Part shown: one piece after another, positions 54,144 through 63,800 of the stretch
Layout: each line of letters starts with the position of its first letter
Numbering within the stretch: position 1 is the stretch's first letter
Source of the DNA: Membranihabitans marinus
GTDB lineage: Bacteria; Bacteroidota; Bacteroidia; Chitinophagales; Saprospiraceae
Assembly: GCF_021729155.1 (NCBI RefSeq)
Contig: NZ_JAJQYA010000005.1
Coordinates: 1 to 64,000, forward strand
Direction: 5' to 3'
DNA: 64,000 nucleotides
Notes under the pieces: model-generated
What the model saw: only the letters and a program-made list of their open reading frames with translations
Told to the model about the DNA's origin: nothing
The model's database searches: none
Made by a program: the position numbers and the translations under genes

Positions 54144-55529
54144 ATGGTTAGACTGTATTTAGGGTTAATAGCCTTGTACATTACTATGAGTTGCAGCAGT
54201 AATTCTTCATCTCAAGAGGCTGAAGATGAAACCTTTCCCAACATTGTGTTTATTGTTTCCGATGATCAGTCTTGGACGGATTATAGTTTTATGGGCCATC
54301 CCACTATTGAAACCAAAAATATCGATCGACTGTTGGCTGAAGGGACTACTTATACTCGAGGCTATCTAACGTCCCCTGTTTGCAGTCCATCTTTGGCATC
54401 TATTATTACAGGATTGTATCCCCATCAACATGGAGTGACGGGCAATGATCCACATTTTGTTTACGACGGACCTCAACCTAGAGATCGAAAAGAATGGCTG
54501 CGACAGAGACAGACCCTATTTGATGTAGTGATTGAAAATTTCGTAAAACATCCAAGTCTTCCTACCTTGTTGTCAACAAAAGGATATAAGTCCTTTCAGT
54601 CGGGAAAATGGTGGGGCGGAAGTTACAAAGAAGGAGGTTTTACCGAGGGAATGACATTTGGCGATCCTGAGCACGGAGGTCGACATGGGGACAAAGGTTT
54701 GGAAATAGGACGGGACGGTATGGATCCAATTTATGATTTTATCGATCGGACAACTGGGGAACAATCTCCATTTTTTGTTTGGTATGCACCGTTTTTACCT
54801 CATACTCCTCATACACCGCCGGATAGTTTGTTGGCTAAATATATAGACAAAGCACCCACTGAATATATTGCCAAATACTGGGCTATGGTAGAGTGGTTTG
54901 ATATAACTGTCGGTCAATTGCTAGGCGCTTTAGATGAAAGAGGGTTGACAGAAAATACCATTATTGTCTATGTCAATGATAACGGTTGGGTGCAAGAACC
55001 CAATCAATCGGGATTTAAATGGCCATCAAAACAATCGCCATTCGACATGGGTATGCGTTCTCCAATTTCTTTTAAATGGCCCAATCATATTCCTGTGAAA
55101 ATGGATACTTCGTCTTTTGTTAGCAGTATAGACTTAGTTCCTACTATTCTTAAAATATTAGATATTGAGCCGACCGAAGAAATGTTGGGAATTGATATTT
55201 TAAATCCCGCTGAAGTTAGTGATAGAAAAGCGGTGTTTAGTGAGGACTTTCACCATGATATTATGGACGTCAATGATGCTCTTAAAAGTTTGGAACATCG
55301 AATGATGATGCAAAGTCCTTGGAAGTTGATCGTGCCCAAGGAAAAGGGTAGTTCGCAAGAGGTCAATCGCAGTGGAGGTGGTTCATTTATTTCAATGTTG
55401 GAAGATGTGAGATTGTACAATATTGTCTCTGATCCCCATGAAACCACTAATCTAGCGGGCTCTAATCCCGATGTGGTAGAGCAGATGTTGAGGGATATGA
55501 ACGAATGGTGGGACGTAGACAGTGAGTAA
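54144..55529 (+). CDS. Lipoprotein sulfatase with C-S-P-S-L signature
   Basis: A 461-residue sulfatase, lipoprotein by YITMSCSS (Cys17). The opening PNIVFIVSDDQSWTD is followed by the signature C-S-P-S-L (residues 80-84), where the canonical Arg is replaced by Leu. SGKWWGGS follows. The formylglycine Cys is kept, but Arg normally helps orient it, so activity or substrate may differ. Some Bacteroidota sulfatases are, from memory, of the CxPSLAS kind. It begins a plus-strand run with the GDSL-like and PVC cytochrome genes. Confidence 0.9.
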   Translation: MVRLYLGLIALYITMSCSSNSSSQEAEDETFPNIVFIVSDDQSWTDYSFMGHPTIETKNIDRLLAEGTTYTRGYLTSPVCSPSLASIITGLYPHQHGVTGNDPHFVYDGPQPRDRKEWLRQRQTLFDVVIENFVKHPSLPTLLSTKGYKSFQSGKWWGGSYKEGGFTEGMTFGDPEHGGRHGDKGLEIGRDGMDPIYDFIDRTTGEQSPFFVWYAPFLPHTPHTPPDSLLAKYIDKAPTEYIAKYWAMVEWFDITVGQLLGALDERGLTENTIIVYVNDNGWVQEPNQSGFKWPSKQSPFDMGMRSPISFKWPNHIPVKMDTSSFVSSIDLVPTILKILDIEPTEEMLGIDILNPAEVSDRKAVFSEDFHHDIMDVNDALKSLEHRMMMQSPWKLIVPKEKGSSQEVNRSGGGSFISMLEDVRLYNIVSDPHETTNLAGSNPDVVEQMLRDMNEWWDVDSE

Positions 55530-55833
55530 GGTCTCCTTTTAATAGAATCTTTTGGAATAGATTAATAGAGAAATGGTGATTTTTTAGAGATGATTTTATT
55601 AGAACAAATGTATTAGTAGACCTAAGTTGAAATAGGTATGCGATGTTTTAAAATCATCATTTAAAAAGGGAAATGCTGTAGTTTTTTACATTGTGAATTG
55701 GCCTATTATTGATTTGAGGAAGAATTGAATCCGCGAATGATTGGTTGGTGTAGATTTTTATTACATATTTAAAGACAATTACTTTTGGCGTAGTTGGAAA
55801 ATATTGCAGTCAATGCTTATAATACTAAATAGT
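55530..55833. other. Intergenic region before the GDSL-like gene
   Basis: About 300 bp, AT-rich. A single TAGGTA occurs in it but without a second box 10 bp away or a matching -7 box. An in-frame TTG at 55741 is rejected as a start. No terminator is clear. Confidence 0.4.
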
Positions 55834-57057
55834 ATGATGAAAATAAAAGAGTTTGGACGAAATCTAATGTGTTATATTGGGTTGATGGTATTACCTATAT
55901 TGGCCATGGGACAGAACGATGGAATGCCATCATTTGAATTGAAATCCAATGATAGAGTTGTCTTTCTAGGAAATGGTCTGATGGAAAAAGCTCAGCAATA
56001 CGGCGTAATAGAGACCATGTTTTTATCTTATTGGCCGGATCGAAAAATTACTTTTCGAAATTTGGGTTGGTCGGGAGACACGGTGGAAGGCAAGGCCAGA
56101 AGTTATATTTCCAAACCGCCAAAGCCCTATGATTTGTTGTTGCAGCAAATTGAGAAAACCAAACCCAGTGTAGTTTTTTTAGCCTATGGTGGAGTTGAGT
56201 CATATGCCGGCATGAAAGGCTTGGAAACGTTTAGTCAGGATTTAAATCAATTATTAGATCATATTGTGGATATGGGGGCTGAGCCTATTTTATGGTCGAC
56301 ATTGCCACAAAAGGAAGTTCCAACGTTGTCGGTGGATTTGACCCAACGCAAAAAGCAATTGGAAATGTACAATGATGCCATGGCAGCAGTTGCCAACCAA
56401 AGGGGGATTCGGTATGTGGATATATATCAAGGCTTTGTAGATATCGATGGGGATTGGTACGAGACCAATGGAATTCATTTAAATAAGGCAGGATATACTC
56501 ATTTGGCTAAAGTCTTGGCTACTGAGTTGGATTTGTCCCTGGAGGAATGGCGAATGGACATTGACGTTTTACAGTCTAAGGTGACAGAAGTCAGTGGGGT
56601 TCGTGTGAAAGATTTGAAGTCGAATAAAGAAATGGCTCATTTTTATGGTGAAAACATTGGATTGCCCTGGCTGAATTATTACTCAGTGAATGAAGAGATG
56701 TTGCCAAAAATTAAGTTTACAGGATTGAAGAGAGGGATTTACTCTCTATCCATGAACGGGAATTTGATAGCAGTAGCCAACCACAAGCAATGGGCTCAAG
56801 GGGTATCCATTGTGGAGGGAATGTCAAGAGATCTTATAAATTCCCTTGAAACCTCTATTGTGGAAATCAATGATTTGTATTTCTGGGAATATCGCCCTCT
56901 CAACCGGACCTATCTCGTGGGGATGAGGACTCATGAACAGGGGCAAAATTCCTATGAACTGGCTTGGAATAGTCTGTTTATTAATCGCTTAGAGAATGAT
57001 ATGTTCAATCTTCGTCAAGTGGAAGGTGTTCTCTATGAATTGGAAAAAGTAAAATAA
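55834..57057 (+). CDS. GDSL-like secreted protein with lost catalytic residues
   Basis: A 407-residue secreted protein; the start at the ATG at 55834 is followed by a signal peptide ending near MGQ (about residue 27). The SGNH fold elements are recognisable (VVFLGNGL, RNLGWSGDTV, HLNKAGYTHLAKVL). Block I reads G-N-G-L (residues 46-49), the GxND block is degenerate (AYGGVES), and the C-terminal DxxH reads N-G-I-H. Nucleophile Ser and Asp are therefore gone. It matches the N-terminal domain of the 29303 fusion, and the PVC cytochrome follows 11 bp later. A binding subunit of that cytochrome is inferred. Confidence 0.85.
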   Translation: MMKIKEFGRNLMCYIGLMVLPILAMGQNDGMPSFELKSNDRVVFLGNGLMEKAQQYGVIETMFLSYWPDRKITFRNLGWSGDTVEGKARSYISKPPKPYDLLLQQIEKTKPSVVFLAYGGVESYAGMKGLETFSQDLNQLLDHIVDMGAEPILWSTLPQKEVPTLSVDLTQRKKQLEMYNDAMAAVANQRGIRYVDIYQGFVDIDGDWYETNGIHLNKAGYTHLAKVLATELDLSLEEWRMDIDVLQSKVTEVSGVRVKDLKSNKEMAHFYGENIGLPWLNYYSVNEEMLPKIKFTGLKRGIYSLSMNGNLIAVANHKQWAQGVSIVEGMSRDLINSLETSIVEINDLYFWEYRPLNRTYLVGMRTHEQGQNSYELAWNSLFINRLENDMFNLRQVEGVLYELEKVK

Positions 57058-57068
57058 CTAGAACAAAA

Positions 57069-60000
57069 ATGGACAGCAACAATAAATATATTAAAGTAGA
57101 TCATAAATGTGGAGCAATGGCCAATCCGGATAAAAATTCATTTTATTTCAGTAAAACTCTAAAGAAGATTGGATGTGTGGTTTTGTCCATATGCTGTAGT
57201 AGTGCCTTGTACAGTCAAGATCAATTGCTCAGTATTCCCGATCCCGATCCCTCTTTTCAGATGAATACACTGAAACCAGCACCTGGATTTGAGGTCAATC
57301 TTTACGCAGCGGAACCCTTGGTTGAAAAACCCATACAGATGAATTGGGATGAAGAAGGTCGATTGTGGGTAGTGGGGAGCAAGCAATACCCTCAACCCAA
57401 ACCGGGAGAACGACCAGATGGCAAGGTCTATGTATTGGAGGATAGTGATGGCGATGGTCAAGTGGATAAGTCCACCGTATTTGCCGATGGGTTGCAAGTG
57501 CCAACTGCTGTATTGCCCGGAGATGGGGGTGCCTATGTCGCTAATTCAACTGAAATACTGTTTTTAAAAGATATAGATGGCGATGGTAAAGCGGACGAAA
57601 AGACGGTGATGTTGTCTGGTTTTGGTACAGGAGATACACACCATTTGCTGCATACTTTTCGATGGGGCCCAGATGGCTGGATGTATTTCAATCAAGCGGT
57701 GTATATCTATAGTCATGTGGAGACTCCCTGGGGAGTAAAAGAGCTAGAAGGTGGAGGTGTTTGGCGTTTTCAGCCTTCTACCTTGAAGTTGGAGGTGTTT
57801 GCTCGCGGATTGTGGAATCCTTGGGGCTTGCAGTTTACAGAATACGGTCAGACATTTTTGACCGATGGTGCTGGTTTTGAAGGAATCAATTACGGTTTTC
57901 CCGATGTTGTTTTTCAGGCCACGCCAGGAGCGGAGCGCATTATTCACGGATTGAATCCGGGAAAGCCCAAAATGACTGGGGTTGATTTTTTAAATAGTAG
58001 TCATCTCCCAGATGAAATGGAGGGCAATATTGTGACCAATGATTTTAGAGCCAATAGGGTGAATCGATATGTTTTGGAGGAGTTGGGTAGTGGATATGAA
58101 TCCAAACAAGTAGAAGATTTATTGTATTCAGATAATGTGGCATTTAGACCGGTAGATGTGTCTATTGGTCCGGATGGAGCGATTTATATTGCCGATTGGT
58201 ATAATCCCATCATTCAACATGGCGAAGTTGATTTTAGGGATCCTCGAAGAGATCACGTTCATGGACGAATCTGGAGGATTACGGCTAAAGATAGAGCATT
58301 GGTTCAACCTCCAGTCCTAAAGGGTGGTTCGGTGAGTGACTTGTTGGCCGCGTTGAAATTGCCTGAACCTTGGTCTCGGAACCAAGCGCGGAGGTTGCTG
58401 AAAGAGAGAGGGAAGGATGAGGTTTTGCCCGAGGTGGAAAGATGGCTTGCTTCACTTTCATCTCAAGATGAGGACTATGAGCGATGTTTACTTGAGGCAG
58501 CTTGGATTATACAATCTTTAGATCTTACCAAGAATAGTTTATTGGAACAATTGTTGGTCGCCGAGGAACACAAGGTGAGAGCTGCCGCAGTAAGAATACT
58601 ACATTTAGACTATGAGAGATATCCCGAAGCATTTTCCTATTTTCAAAAAGCCATTGTCGATGACCATCCAATGGTGCGTTTGGAAGCAGCGATTGCCCTA
58701 AGAAATGTCAAATCTGCAGAAGCCGGTCGATGGGCCTTGGCCGCTTTGGATCGGGAAATAGATGAGAATATAGATTTTGCCCTCTGGCAGACTATCCGAA
58801 TTCTCGAGCCGGAATGGTTGTCTGCTATTAAACGCAATCCTTCGTTTTTGGGCAATCATCAAAAGACGGTTTATGCTCTCAAAGCTGTTCAAGACCCTTA
58901 TGCGATGTCAGTCTTGACGACCATGTTTGTTCAAGGTCAAGTCGATAGTGTCTATACCGATGAAGTATTGCGCTCCATCGGTAAGTACGGCGGGGTGAAT
59001 GAGATGAATGCTATGTTGCAGATGGCGGTCAAGAGTCAAGTAGATAAAACTCAATATCTGGATGTGTTGATTATGGGGGCACAAAGTCAACAACAGGTTC
59101 CCAATCAAGGGATTGAGAGATTTGAAGAATTGTTGAAAGTCGAGGACGAAGCCGTGGTTGAGAAGGCACTGCAGCTGATCGGATTGTGGCAGTTGTCAGA
59201 TTATCGGTCGAAGTTGACGCCCTATATTGAATCTGAAAATAAGAATTTGGGAAAAACCGCTCTTACCTCGCTGGCCATGTTGACTGATGTTGATAGTCGA
59301 GAGTTGTTGCGGAGTTTTACAACGGTAGAAAATGAACTGGATGTTCGACGAGAAGCCATTAGACAGTGGATTACCGTGGATATTGAAGAGGGGGCAGTTA
59401 TGGCAGCCCAAATTTTGGAAACTTTGCCAGACGAAGAAAATTTAAGTGATTTGATTCAAGCTTTTTATTCGAATCAGAATGGACTATCCGCTTTGGCCTC
59501 AGCATGGCAGAGTGTAGCCATACCGGAAAATGTTGCAGCGGAAGGTTTAGCAAAAATATACCGCATGAATAGCCGACGTCAAGAAAACCCAGATGTAATA
59601 GCATTAAAACAGATATTTGAAAAATCGGGTGTAGAGGTTGTAGAACCCAAGATGCCTCAAAAACTAAATCCTATTGCGGCCGGTCGATTGGAGTTGGATG
59701 TAAAATCAAATGCCGATCCAGCCAAAGGTGAACTCATATATAGAAAACTGGGCTGTGCCAGCTGTCATGCTATAGGAGGGGTAGGTGGAATGCTGGGAAC
59801 CGACTTGAGTAGTATCGGAGCCAATGCACCTACTGATTATATTATCGGGAGTATATTGGATCCTGGAGCTGAAATCAAAGATGGTTATGAGCTCAATAAA
59901 GTGGTCAAGAAAAATGGAATGGTAGTCATGGGATATTTAGTCCGTAAGACCAACAATGAATTGGTGTTGAGGACGGTTTCGGGGTCTGAAGAAGTCATTC

Positions 60001-60584
60001 CAAATTATCAAATTGACAGTCACGAGAACGTGTCGGGTTCACTGATGCCGCCTGGGTTGACAGCGGGATTGGAGAGAGAGGAATTTGTGGATTTGGTGGG
60101 TTTTTTATCTAAAATTGGGGAGCCAGGACCTTATCGAATTTCCAATAAAAATCTGGTTCGCTATTGGGAATCTTTGTCGGTATCCGATAATACTAGTATC
60201 GAAATCAACTCCGGCCAATGGTCTAAAATAATAGAAGGAAATGATGATTGGGCGTGGCTACCCATCCATAGTATGGTGTCGGGAAGTCTGCCCTTGTCCG
60301 AGGTGCCCGTAACCGATATTAAAGGTCAATCGTTTAAGATTGTCAAGGTCAATATAAAGGTCGATCAATTGGGGCGATTTGATTTTTATATCAACTCGAA
60401 TGGCGGTGAAATATGGATTGATGGTCAAAAAACGATATTGCAGTCTCATCAATGGTCAGCCGAATTAGAAAAGGGGGACCACGATTTAATCTTGGTCATC
60501 GCTGGCAATAATTCCGATAGCGAATCTCTAATGATGGAAATGTTGGATAGCAGTGAGGGAAAAGGAAGGTTTTCTTTAAATTGA
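57069..60584 (+). CDS. Large PVC-type dehydrogenase/cytochrome c
   Basis: An 1171-residue secreted protein. A cleavable signal (ending near LYSQ, about residue 49) follows an unusually long N-terminal extension; an internal ATG at 57117 would shorten it. The PVC dehydrogenase-like propeller spans about 70-415 (KPAPGFEVNLYAAEPL, LEDSDGDGQVDKST, LKDIDGDGKADEKT, NPWGLQFTEYGQT). Long HEAT-like repeats span 430-850. A Pirellula/Verrucomicrobium-type heme domain follows (CASCH at 896-900; Met in SLMPPGL). The last ~110 residues form a beta-rich domain (FDFYINSNGGEIWIDGQ) resembling PA14-like binding modules. The preceding GDSL-like gene is its likely partner. Confidence 0.87.
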   Translation: MDSNNKYIKVDHKCGAMANPDKNSFYFSKTLKKIGCVVLSICCSSALYSQDQLLSIPDPDPSFQMNTLKPAPGFEVNLYAAEPLVEKPIQMNWDEEGRLWVVGSKQYPQPKPGERPDGKVYVLEDSDGDGQVDKSTVFADGLQVPTAVLPGDGGAYVANSTEILFLKDIDGDGKADEKTVMLSGFGTGDTHHLLHTFRWGPDGWMYFNQAVYIYSHVETPWGVKELEGGGVWRFQPSTLKLEVFARGLWNPWGLQFTEYGQTFLTDGAGFEGINYGFPDVVFQATPGAERIIHGLNPGKPKMTGVDFLNSSHLPDEMEGNIVTNDFRANRVNRYVLEELGSGYESKQVEDLLYSDNVAFRPVDVSIGPDGAIYIADWYNPIIQHGEVDFRDPRRDHVHGRIWRITAKDRALVQPPVLKGGSVSDLLAALKLPEPWSRNQARRLLKERGKDEVLPEVERWLASLSSQDEDYERCLLEAAWIIQSLDLTKNSLLEQLLVAEEHKVRAAAVRILHLDYERYPEAFSYFQKAIVDDHPMVRLEAAIALRNVKSAEAGRWALAALDREIDENIDFALWQTIRILEPEWLSAIKRNPSFLGNHQKTVYALKAVQDPYAMSVLTTMFVQGQVDSVYTDEVLRSIGKYGGVNEMNAMLQMAVKSQVDKTQYLDVLIMGAQSQQQVPNQGIERFEELLKVEDEAVVEKALQLIGLWQLSDYRSKLTPYIESENKNLGKTALTSLAMLTDVDSRELLRSFTTVENELDVRREAIRQWITVDIEEGAVMAAQILETLPDEENLSDLIQAFYSNQNGLSALASAWQSVAIPENVAAEGLAKIYRMNSRRQENPDVIALKQIFEKSGVEVVEPKMPQKLNPIAAGRLELDVKSNADPAKGELIYRKLGCASCHAIGGVGGMLGTDLSSIGANAPTDYIIGSILDPGAEIKDGYELNKVVKKNGMVVMGYLVRKTNNELVLRTVSGSEEVIPNYQIDSHENVSGSLMPPGLTAGLEREEFVDLVGFLSKIGEPGPYRISNKNLVRYWESLSVSDNTSIEINSGQWSKIIEGNDDWAWLPIHSMVSGSLPLSEVPVTDIKGQSFKIVKVNIKVDQLGRFDFYINSNGGEIWIDGQKTILQSHQWSAELEKGDHDLILVIAGNNSDSESLMMEMLDSSEGKGRFSLN

Positions 60585-60837
60585 GATTTGGCCAATATTT
60601 CTTTTTAATTTTGTAATGATGTAATGTTTGTATCTTAATGTAAATTTCTTTTATGAATTTATTGTAAGTTAAACTTTGTTGCCTGTGTTTTTGTGTAAAT
60701 AAATTTATTTTTTGTACATTTAAGAATTGTATCTGACTAGTACTAGTATATTATTGCATTATCCCCAGATTTTATTGACTTTATTGAAATAGCAAACGGA
60801 GTTGTTTATGTTTTCTTAATAATTTTAAATGTAAAAC

Positions 60838-63800
60838 ATGAAGGAGATTACAATTAGTGTATCAAGAAAAATGGTTGATGGGATCTATAAAATTATATCT
60901 TTTCCCCCTTACGTAATCCAGTCAATCTTTTTGTTTATTTTATTTTTTATTGGATCTGTCGTTGCCCCACTTCAAGTTAGGGCTCTTGACTATCGTGATG
61001 TGGAGAAAGCTCAAGAGACCATTAATGGAAGGGTCGTGGATGAAAGTGATTCTCCACTTATCGGGGTCAATATTCAAGTGCGGGGACAAAATATGGGTAC
61101 GACAACTGATATTGACGGTAGATTTACCTTGTCCAATGTAGAAATTGGTGCGGAATTGGTTTTTTCCTATATAGGATATATGGAGATGGTTGAGGTCGTG
61201 ACGGCCGAAAATGCCAGTCAGTCATGGGAAATCGTTCTAAAAGGCGATGCTGCATTGTTAGACGAAATAGTGGTCGTGGGCTATGGCAGTCAGAAAAAAG
61301 TAAATGTTACCGGGGCCATTGTGGCCTTAAAATCTGAAGAACTTCAGAATATACCGGCCTCCAATTTGTCCAATACTTTGGCTGGGCGGGCACCTGGAGT
61401 GCAAATCGTGGGGACGTCGGGATTGTCGGGTGCGAGTTCCAATATTAGAATTCGCGGTAGTTTTGGCGAACCTTTATACGTCATCAATGGAATCATTAAA
61501 TCAAAAGATGACTTCGATGCTTTGAATGCCAATGAAGTGGAGTCTATTAGCTTTCTTAAAGATGCTGCCAGTGCAGCTATCTATGGTTCCAGTGCAGGTA
61601 ATGGAGTGGTTTTGGTGACTACGAAGAAAGGACTTGTTCAGGCACCAGTGATAGAATATCAGGCCTCCTATTCAACCGGAAGAACGACCAAACCAATTCA
61701 AAATTTTTCGGCAGTGGAAGAAATTCTATATGCCAATAATGTGGCTGTTACCCGTGGACAACCCGAGCCTTACGGGCAAGAAATCTTGGATTATTTTTCA
61801 GATAAATCCTATAGTATCAACGATTTAATCTGGCAAGATCCCTCCGTGAATAAGCATACTTTAGCCGTATCAGGGGGGAGTGAATTTGCTAATTATTATC
61901 TTTCTTTGGGTTATCACGATGAAAGAGGCTCCTATAAAAATTTGGGATTTAAACGTTATAATTTTAGATCGGATGTCGGTGTAAATATTACAAAAGAATT
62001 GAAGGCTACTCTTAATTTAAGTGGTAATCAACGCAATTACGATCGGTGGTATTGGCCTTATGACGGTTATGATGATATCAATGTAAGTGATTTTTATCGG
62101 GCTACTTTTAACTGGACCAGACTCTATCCCTTCTATCAAGATGAAGTTGGAAATCCGACCAATGACCCCAATGATATTCCAGTAAAACCGTCTGGTGGAT
62201 GGCATCCACCTCAATTGATGCTCAATGAAGGTGGGTATCGAAATAATATTCAGCGAACCATAGATGGGATATTGAGATTTGATTTGGATTTAAGTTCCCT
62301 TGTTCGTGGATTGTCTACTAGTGTTCAAGGACAGTATGGTATTTATGATAGAAATTTGAAATCATTTGTTATTCAAAATCGATTTTATATTTTTCAACCA
62401 GGTAGTACTTCCAATCCTTTTTTGCCCGGTCCTGTTGATTTGACTCAGACAGGGTCTCACAACTTGAGTTCCAATTACGATAATATAAGGGAAGAAGTGC
62501 AGATTGCCAGCAATTATCAATACAATTGGTTTGTCAATTATCATCGAAAATTTGGCGCCAATGATATATCTCTATTGGCCGTGTATGAACAATCGGAATC
62601 TGAATTTAAATTACTAAATGGGCAGGCCGATCAATTGTTATCAACTTCTATAGATCAAATATACAATGCCTCTGGGGATACTGAGCGCCGATGGTTTAAT
62701 GGATATGAAGATGCCGTTGCCAGAGCTTCATGGATAGGAAGAGCCAGCTATGCCCTTATGGAACGATATTATGCGGAATTTTCATTTAGATATGATGGCA
62801 ATTACAAATTTGCAGAGGGTAATCAATGGGGATTTTTTCCTTCATTCTCGGCAGGATGGAGATTGTCGGAAGAGGAATTCTTAAAGGGAATATCTTGGTT
62901 AGATCACTTGAAACTGAGAGCATCATTTGGTCAGACTGGTAGCGATAGCAATATTAATGCATGGAGATGGGGTGAGGTATATCAAAAGACTACTGGCTAC
63001 GTTTTCGGTTCCTCTCTTATTGATGGAATTCAACCCGGGGCCCTACCTAATCCAGACTTGACCTGGTCTACTATTGAAATGTGGGATCTTGGTTTAGAAT
63101 TTGGTTTCCTAAATAATCGATTGACAGGAGAGTTTGATGTCTGGGGAAAAACAGAATCAGACATATTGGGGACGCGGATCGGGTCGACGCCTACTACTTT
63201 GGGAGCTTCTCTGCCAGCAGTTAACTATGCAGAAAGATCTTGGAAGGGATATGAGTTGTCCTTGAGTTGGAATTCCGATTTTGGAGATGTCTCTTATAGT
63301 GTCTATGGCAACATGGGGTATGCGGTGGATCAATGGGATGTGATTGACGAGGCCCCTGCTTTTACTGATGGTACTTACGCCAATAATTGGAGAAGTGTGG
63401 TTGGAAAATCCAGCAGTCGAATCGGTGGATATATTTCCAAAGGGTTGATTAGAACTCAAGCACAATTGGATGAAATACCGGAAGATTTTACACAATTTGG
63501 TCGCAAGCCGATATTAGGCACATTGCTTTTTGAAGATATAAGAGGGGCTAATTTTTCAGAAGGTCCCGACGGCAAAATCGATGGCAATGATTGGACTTAC
63601 CTCAGCGATAATGGAAGTCCGAGAATAAACTTTGGAGTAGGATTTAAGTGGTCGTGGAAGGGGTTTTCAATGAATGTTCACGGTCAAGGTGTTTCGGCTT
63701 ATGATCGAATGATCACTACGAGAAATGGCGATGGGGTATTTCAAGTGGATCGACCCTATTTTGAAATATGGGCTCGGGACTATTGGACTCCCGAAACTCC

